Assembly: GCA_949775045.1 (NCBI GenBank)
Contig: OX459105.1
Coordinates: 15,896,227 to 15,960,226 of the forward strand
Direction of reading: 5' to 3'
DNA: 64,000 nt
Origin: Metridium senile
Taxonomy: Eukaryota; Cnidaria; Anthozoa; Actiniaria; Metridiidae
In this document: positions 56,601 through 64,000 of the stretch, piece after piece
How the letters are laid out: each line of letters opens with the position of its first letter
Position numbering within the stretch: the first letter of the stretch is position 1
Notes under the pieces: generated by a model
The model's database searches: none
The model's input: the letters and a program-made list of their open reading frames with translations, nothing else
Told to the model about the DNA's origin: nothing
Position numbers and translations under genes: made by a program

Positions 56601-59600
56601 TCATCTTTGCTGAAAGTTGTACGCAAACCGACCTGACAAAGAAATCCAATCCACTCTTTTTCATTGAATGGTTTTCCTGGAAACTTGTCTTTGGAAAGCA
56701 TGGCTTTGAACACTAGGTTTCGAGGATCGTAATAATGAGATGCTCTGTGTAGTTGACTTGACGTCGCGTCGGGAATAAACTCAAGCGTTTTCAGAGCTGA
56801 TACCATTCTCTCGACTTCTGCACTATCTTTATAATTATGTAAAAGATTGTCTTTGATGTATGAAAGGTGTTCCATACGTGTAGACTCTTTAAGAAGGTGA
56901 AATACTGGGAAAATGTATTCAATGTAGCACGAGACGTGTGACTTCAGGTCGACACCAAGCAATTGGTGGAGAAGGTCTAGAGATTGGTTCGGTTCAAGGA
57001 AAATGTTCCTTGTTCCCTCCATCCACAATTCCGATTCCTCCAGTGGCATTCCTGTTGGTACTTTACAGACGGACGAAGCCCCGTCTAACTTAATCATCCG
57101 ACCATCGATCGTCTTGTAAAATGGTAGTCTACGGAGTACTGACAGGTTTGTGCTGCTAGCCTGTAATGTGTGGGAATCCTCTTGAAGGAATTGAAGCAAA
57201 AGTGTTGCATCATCAGGTTTGATTCTTCCAGATATGTCGTGTTCTCGGGTCATTAAGGAATCAAGGACGTTAACAACATCGTTGACTGAATTAGGATATG
57301 CAAGGTACGTCTTGACTACGTTTGAAACATCTTCCCCACTGAATTTCATCATGTCAATGTCGACTTCAGGACATCGAAGATTTCTCAATATCTTCACGAC
57401 GCTTCTTTGGTGATTAGACCACGACTCTGATTCAGTTAGATTGAGAACGGTTTTTGACAATGAAACAGGATAAAGATGTTCATCTTTGGTAGGAATTACT
57501 GGCCAGGGTTTCAGAGGATCGAGAAAACGATCTGATGAGTTTAGCTTGTGCTTCTTTGCGATAAACAGCCAAAGTCTCCTCAACCACTTTCTTACACCTC
57601 TATCTTCTTCAGTTGGGTCCCAAGCAACAGGAACATTAGTCTGACACCAGATTCTACGCTCTTTAAAGTTAAATGGCAAGAACTTTACTAGAGCAGTCAG
57701 CGTTAAAGGCTTTGCTACTGGATGGCTGTCTTCAAAGAGGTCTTTGCATACAGGTCTTAAGGCTGTGACTATAGCTATATCAGCAAATTTCTCATAATGG
57801 GCAGGTGATAGAACCAGGTCTAAAAACTTGCTGATGAACACTTGATTTTGTTCGCTGAAGACTCTGAGAATGCCATCTCTTGTGTATAGAAGAGGGACCC
57901 CTTTGAGGTTCTTGACAAACGTTGGTGATTTCATACAATAATCTAACAATTCAAGAACGTCTGCAACTGATCCAATACTAGAGTTCTCTATTGGGCAAGG
58001 AAGTTTATTCAAAAGTGGCTCATGAGTGGATAAAAACTTCAAAACTGATTCAGAAGTCATTTCCTTAACTTGGGTGTTTGCTTTGATAAAATTCTGGTAC
58101 GTGCTGTTTGTTAAGGACACCAGTTTGAAACCAATGTTTCGCAAAGTACTGAAAAGATGGTGGCCACATGGATTAGGGAAAAAACTGTTTGAAGGAGAAA
58201 GCCAATTACACACGTGTTTTAGTTCCTTATCAGTTTTGGTTTGTCGAATCAAAGGCAAAACATTCTGGTCATTCTGGACTATTTTAGTCAGGACAGCAGC
58301 AGCCATCGTTTTCCACTGAGACTCAGACTTCAGCTGCGATGGGAACAAACCTTCGTACCATTCCAAACCATAACTTGCTTTATATGCATGAGAAAAGTAG
58401 GACTGCTCTTTGCATTTTAGTGATGGAATATGCTCACGTGCACCAATCATCAAGCTGACATAAGCATCGGCTATCACTCCGGTCTTGATAAAGTGGTTCC
58501 ACTTTGTTTTGAAAGCAGTTTTATCGTCATCATGCCAAAGATGTCGTCTTCCTGGGTCGAGAGCAAAATGGCCATTGACGTGAACGGGAAGGCCAGTGTT
58601 TACTGGTAAGGGAAGAAAACAAAACGCTTTTGGTTGCCAAGAAAGATCTTGTCTTCGTTCTGATAGGTCTTTAACTGATGGTACCTTTGCTGCAACACCT
58701 GCGCGGGGAAGAAGCCCATACTGCTTTCCGTCCGGAATGTCAAGTTGGTTTTCCTCACTGAGAACACCTACTGTCTGCTGAACAAGCCATTTCTCTTCAA
58801 AATAGTAATCCTTGAGTGTGATTGGATAAAATATTGCAAATCTTTCTATTTCACGTGTTGGAAGGTGTTTTGTCTTCTTTACGTGGTCAGCAAGATCACG
58901 GCGTTTGCTTTCGTCGTCTTTTTCAAGGTCCGCTGAAACCTCGTACACAAGCTTTAATTGCCCATCTACTATTTTTGAAATAGAAATTTTCTTCACGTAA
59001 TTCAAAAACAGCAGCGTTTCCTTTGCTTCCCGTTGAAATTCTCTCAGAAGGCGCTCGATGTGTGAAAGGATTTCTTTCTTGGAAATGTCAGATTTACTTG
59101 CCATTTCTTCGTTCCGCAATGGAAAACGGAACATTGTCGCACCTTCCAAGTCAAACATACCTCCAAGGTATCCTGGAAATACATCTTGGTAGTTTGAATA
59201 ATCACTTTTTTTAAAAGGACCAATAAGTCTTCCAGGGTTCGCCTTTGTAGCTCCAGGTGCATATCTAGCATGAGGGTCCAGAATACACAGAGTTTTTCTA
59301 TCAGTAATAAAAGAGGGACAATCTGTTAAATGGTATACCGAGTTGAATCCAATCCCGTATTGACCTGTCTTCTCTGGGCTATCAGCCTTGCTTCCAATGC
59401 CAAGCCTTTGAATTCCTTCGATATCTTTCTCAGAAAAAGGTCGATCATTGTAAACACACAAGGCAGGACCTTGCAATTCCTTCCAAGAATCTTTAAACAA
59501 TCTTGTACCGCTGTGATGACGATGATCATAAACAAAGTGAATCTCTGTTGCTTTTGCATCGTCAGCATTTTGGAGAAGCTCTTTGAGAATTCCAAAGTCG

Positions 59601-62600
59601 CGGGGATACGACTTTAGAATGCCTGACAAGCGATCTGTTAGAAGCTCTCTCTGACCAAATGGCTCACCAATAGATCTGGAAATTCCTTCCAAACTCTTCG
59701 AGCGAACATCTCTTGCTCCTAAACTATGAGCAAGGTCAATGGAAATATCCTTGTGAACGTATCTGACATCATCACTCACTATAACCCATGGGGCATCATT
59801 GATAACAAGGTCTTTGGCGGGACGTAAAATTTTGCCTTGATCTGGGATTGGTGTGCACTCATCAACCATCTCAGACAAAAAAGATGACTTGTTTAATTCA
59901 TCAAGGAACTGCTTTGCAATTTTGAAATCAGTTGCGTTGAGACTGTGTTCTCTGTTGTCTGTTTTCATTTCTTTTAGTGCCAACAGGATATCTTGTTCTT
60001 GGAAATTTTGCTTCACTCCAAGATCCTCCAGAAGTTTTCTGTATGGATGAAGAGATCGAGGAACACGGTAAAGATAAGGCGCTCCAAAAATATCCCATTC
60101 AAAAGCAAGCTGTTCACTGCTAACAAAATGATCTTTCACAAAAAGGAACTTTGAACCTTCTAGGGAAACCTTCACGGAGTCTGCTGTTTCCTCGTCCTCC
60201 ACTTGGCTTTGCAGAAAGGAATATATTGCGTTACAAATAATAGCAGTCAGACTCTGTATTGATGAGCAGTTATTAACTTCCATGAAGTGCCCACTCACTA
60301 GCTGTAGTTGTTCCAACACCTCCTCAACTTCTGGATATTGATGCTCTACTTGGAAAAGCTTCTTTACTGGTGGATCAAGGACTCCACAGCCTGTAGTTGA
60401 TGATTCATCTAAAATCGGCTTGAGGGAACCAACGATGTTCACGAATGCTTTGTCGTACAATTCGTTAGCTGGTAACAATGGAATTGCTTCTTTTCCTTCC
60501 CACGGACAAAACCACGTCTCCGGCTTCGGCATGACTGGGAAAATTCTTAAATTTGACAGGGTATATGTTGTATCACCGTCTACCGGGGGCATTTCAGATA
60601 TGTGCTTGTTGAGATATGTGATGAGGTTGGACACTCTTTTTAAGCCATCTTCGTAACGCAACTTCTCAACTGACTGAGCTCTCTCGCATATGTCTTTCCA
60701 ACTCAAATTTTCCTTGGCCATTCCCAGCTTTTCCAGAACCAGAAGACGCTTTGGTTCCAAGAAGCACTGGCCAACAGGTATTTTGTTGTCGTTTGGTAAG
60801 TACAAAGATGCTGCATCACCATCTGGATGGACAAGATTTCCTGGTTTCGCAAGAATATTTTTGCTCAATGAACATGGGATACAAGAATGAGAACTCAACA
60901 AACGCTCGAAGAGATCTTTCTTGGTTTTATCTCCACTTGTCAGACATCCGTCAACAACAAAGCAAACAACCTACAAATAAAACAATGTGCATAAATTGTT
61001 AATAGGAGATCAGAAAGATATACGACTTCACAGGCTTTTAATAATGATTTCTTAGTAAAATGTTTGCTGTTGTTTTAACGTTATCGCTGATTGCTGTTGT
61101 AATTAAACTAAATTAAAAATGAATCCGTAATTACACTCTTATACAACCAGCGATACGTAATAATTAATTATCTGAGGAAACATCATTTTTGGAGTAGAAA
61201 ATGTTAAATTTTTAACAACTTTTGCGATGAAACATTTACTTACCTTATCACGAAATTCATTATTTATTGTGTTAATATTAGGAAAAAACACCTCTTCTAG
61301 AAACTTCTTCTGTGAAATTGTCTGTCTTATAATTTCATCACCACATTGTGCAAGATTAAAACCATCCCGAGCGAACGGTGGGAGATTTACAATCTTGTAA
61401 CCTAACTGCTGTAGAATTTGGAAGCTTCCAGGAATTCTTCTCAAGTCGTCATCGGGGTAAATACAATCTTTAACTGTATACCATTCATCCCCACTCTTGA
61501 CCAGTGGAAACGATGAGCTTGCAATCAAGGAGTACACTCCAATGACAAGTGGCTTCCACGCATGAGAATGCAGGCGATCTGGATCTGGCCATAAAGAACA
61601 AAAGTCGTAGTGTTGTAGTTCATCCTTTTGAGCCATTAGTTTCGCTTGCTTTAGAACCTCAAGGTAGGCCTGGGCAATACCATCATTCATAAGTGCCTTG
61701 TTCCATCGTACTTCTATTGGTCGGAAATAACTTTCTTCAGCTGTTTCTTCCCATATTGCTCTACGATTCGAGGTGACTGCGAGGTACCCGTTTACATGAA
61801 CTGGGAGACCAGTTGGGATTGAAAGCGGAAGAAAACAAAATGCTTCTCCATCGGTATTTGTTGTTTCCCATGTGCATTTCTTTTTTTTCTTGACTTGTTT
61901 CAAGTTTACCGTAACACCAGCACAAGAAAGTAGTCCTTTGTCCTTCCCTTCTTTGCTTGAGGCTATTTCAAGAGACTCGCCATCTCCCATCCGGTCACAC
62001 TGAAGCCAGTAATCTGTGCTTGAGCTCTCTTGGAGGCCGTCCTTCGTTACGAGAGTTGTAGATATAATCTTTGTGCGTTGAGGAACTGTTTCGCTGACAT
62101 CTTTACACCATGTTGCACAGTCATGCAAAAACGTTGTCTTGTTCAAAGTTTCGGGTTCACTTAAAACAGATCTGTCGACTTTCATCAGAAGCTTCATGTC
62201 AGTTGGATCGGTGGCGTGTTCATCTAGCTCCCAAACGCTTACATGGCGTACGTTCTGGGTATTCAGAAGAAGAGTAGAGGCACTACTGCGAAACGATTCC
62301 AGCAGAGTATCTACGTCTTGCTTATTATACTGTTTGTCACAGATTTCGCTTTTGCTGTGGCGAAAAGGAAAGCGAAATAGAGTACCGTTGAAGCTGAAAG
62401 GCACTTGTCCGCTGACATCACAGTCAAACACACCATCATAAGGCTTAAATTGCTCTGGATAGCAAAGAAGAGTGTTTCTATTATCTCCTAGATTTAGTTT
62501 AATCCCAGGATGCGATGGGTTTTGTATGAAATTGCCAAGATGCTTGGTGTCAGGGTCGAAAAATACAGCATATTTCGAGCTCACAAAACTTGGCGTGTCA

Positions 62601-64000
62601 GTAAAGTGGTACACAGAGTTGAAACCCAACCCAAATCGACCGATCTTCTCCAGATCCTCCTTTTTTGTTGCTCCAGCGAGTTTGTTGATGTTTTCAAAAT
62701 CCTTGGATGTGAAACTGGCATTGTTATAAGCTAACAAAGCTGGACCCTGTGCTTCCTTCATTCCTTCGGCCAAAACCCTCTTCGTCGGGTGGTGTCTCCA
62801 GTCGACAAGAAACTTCACTTCGGTGGCTTCAGCATCGTCAGCATTTTGTACAAGTTCCTTGAAGACTCCTGCTCCCTCCTTATATTCATCTAGAATATTC
62901 TTTAGACGCGTTGTTATAGGCTCGTATGGACCGGCTTGTTCAAAGCCTAGGATCTCAGGTGAAGTTACGCACTGACTCATGGGAGGAACCCCAAGGTTAA
63001 ACGCTGTAGCATTAGATATACTCTCGTCAATCAGGCTAAGTTCACACAGCTCTGGAAGCATCTGAAGTTCTAGAAAGTTCCCACGTAGCCAGTCAGCGTC
63101 ACAAAAGGTACTCTCTGATAGCGGAACAAGCTTTAAATTCGCGGGATCGTTCATCACAGGAACGTAAACATTGTCACGCAGTTTTGTATCCAGTGGACCA
63201 CTTCGGACAATCCAGTGAAGAATATCGAGCGCGAGCTGTTTATCCCTATCGATCACATCTCGGTTTGCTTCTACACTGTCGTGCTTTACCTTGATTTCAT
63301 GAAGAACATCTAAGAGATTATCAACAGAGAAGGAGGGCTCAACTCCATTCATTGTGAAAAAATCAAAGAGTTCTTGCATCTCATCGGGAATAGTGTATAG
63401 ATATGGCTTAAGATCAAAGTTCGTTTGTCTTGTATGTGCAACTTTGTTTGGGGAAGAAACCCCATTGCCATTCCATATCCAAGGGAATTCAGCTTCCTCT
63501 AGTTCAATGATGCCCTCATCGTATTCTGCAAAACTCTCGTAGATTAATTTCAACATCCTCCAAAATTGATCTTTGTCTTTCCTTTGCAATGATTTGACAT
63601 CAACTTCTGTGCAAGCAATTCTCAGCTGTTCAAATACTTTACAACTCTCTGGAGTCTCGTTCCAATTGAATGCCTTCAGTTTGTTTATGGAAGGTTCGTA
63701 TTGCAATACTGCCATGACAGCTCCAACGATAGAAGAATGCTGCAAAGATACCACTTCGTTTGGTCGTAACAGCCGATTTCCAACCGGCATCCATGGCATG
63801 CACTTGGGATACCCGTTGGGACGCTTTTCTTTACACGACACCCATTCTACGTCTTGAAGGTAACTTCGGAGCACTGTGTTTGTATTTCCAACTGTTCTTT
63901 CCAATAGATCAGGATATTCCTCTAAAAACTGCAGTAGTGCCAGTGCTTTCCTGTTTTTCAGGCCAAAGTTGAAACATTGGAAATCATCAACAAGATGCAC
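53651..64000 (-). CDS. SACS-like: Sacsin-like giant co-chaperone, right arm copy (5' end outside window)
   Basis: Exons 60970-53651 (stop TAA) and 64000-61244, the latter running off the window; the intron 60971-61243 is GT-AG. The visible part covers about 3,360 residues: the end of sacsin repeat 1, repeat 2 (NADDA near 62831-62847), repeat 3 (NADDA near 59557-59573), a J domain with intact HPD (54380-54388) and the HEPN domain (about 53660-54075). All frames are open, so nothing suggests a pseudogene. Compared with the left copy, the ATPase segments are nearly identical. The segment coded at about 54900-55420 has many substitutions, and the J-HEPN linker is a different Tyr/Ser/Gly/Arg repeat (RDYSSGRSYGNYSGRSSYGS). 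Repeat 1's ATPase block and the N-terminus lie beyond 64000. The role is as for the left copy; sub-functionalisation is possible but unproven. Confidence 0.9.

Larger units (their letters stand above)
43712..64000 (-). repeat. Right arm of the large inverted duplication (interrupted by the DIRS element)
   Basis: It is the reverse complement of the left arm, from dispersed repeat R through the peptide gene to the sacsin-like gene and off the window. Continuity is broken only by local indels and by 6.5 kb of retrotransposon (44037-50538), on both sides of which the match to 39480-39720 resumes without loss. Confidence 0.9.

Overview
The window is metazoan nuclear DNA. It is AT-rich, with multi-exon genes, GT-AG introns, AATAAA signals and dense foldback/MITE, SINE and tyrosine-recombinase retrotransposon debris. 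A nuclear factor I gene, a sacsin-type giant chaperone and this repeat style fit a marine invertebrate. An anthozoan cnidarian is my best guess, but nothing here fixes the species.

Layout. (1) 1-11,206: an eight-coding-exon Nuclear factor I (NFI/CTF) gene on the + strand, whose introns hold a 5.6-kb repeat-rich stretch and two arrays of the same TGATGTCATGTCATAT-like satellite. (2) 11,207-about 18,000: a gene-free stretch full of foldback elements (several nested in one another), two minisatellites and a tRNA-derived SINE. (3) About 20,717-35,334: a sacsin-like gene on the + strand with three Bergerat-fold (HSP90-type) sacsin repeats, a J domain with HPD and a C-terminal HEPN domain. (4) 37,244-39,222: a small secreted, arginine-rich, six-cysteine peptide gene on the - strand with its own TATA promoter. 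(5) About 39,720-43,850: a symmetry centre made of foldback elements. (6) 44,037-50,538: a complete DIRS-superfamily element (gag, RT/RNase H, tyrosine recombinase) with split direct repeats A1...B1-A2-B2. (7) 50,857-52,108: a second copy of the secreted peptide gene, + strand. (8) 53,651 to beyond 64,000: a second sacsin-like gene, - strand, cut by the window edge.

The main discovery is that regions 3-5 and 5-8 are mirror images. A large inverted duplication (arms of at least 15 kb, probably over 20 kb) carries the cassette [sacsin-like gene converging on secreted cationic peptide gene] twice around a foldback-element core. The DIRS element entered one arm after the duplication, so the other arm keeps the empty target site, which allows the integration junction to be read directly. 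The two sacsin copies are unevenly diverged: the ATPase blocks are nearly identical and a stretch before the J domain is much looser. The two peptides differ in their first cysteine loop, while their 45-bp last exon is identical.

How the genes relate: NFI is an ordinary developmental transcription factor and looks independent. The sacsin-like proteins should be cytosolic HSP90/HSP70-network chaperones, and the peptides secreted effectors. A functional link within the cassette is only a hypothesis based on co-duplication and tail-to-tail order.
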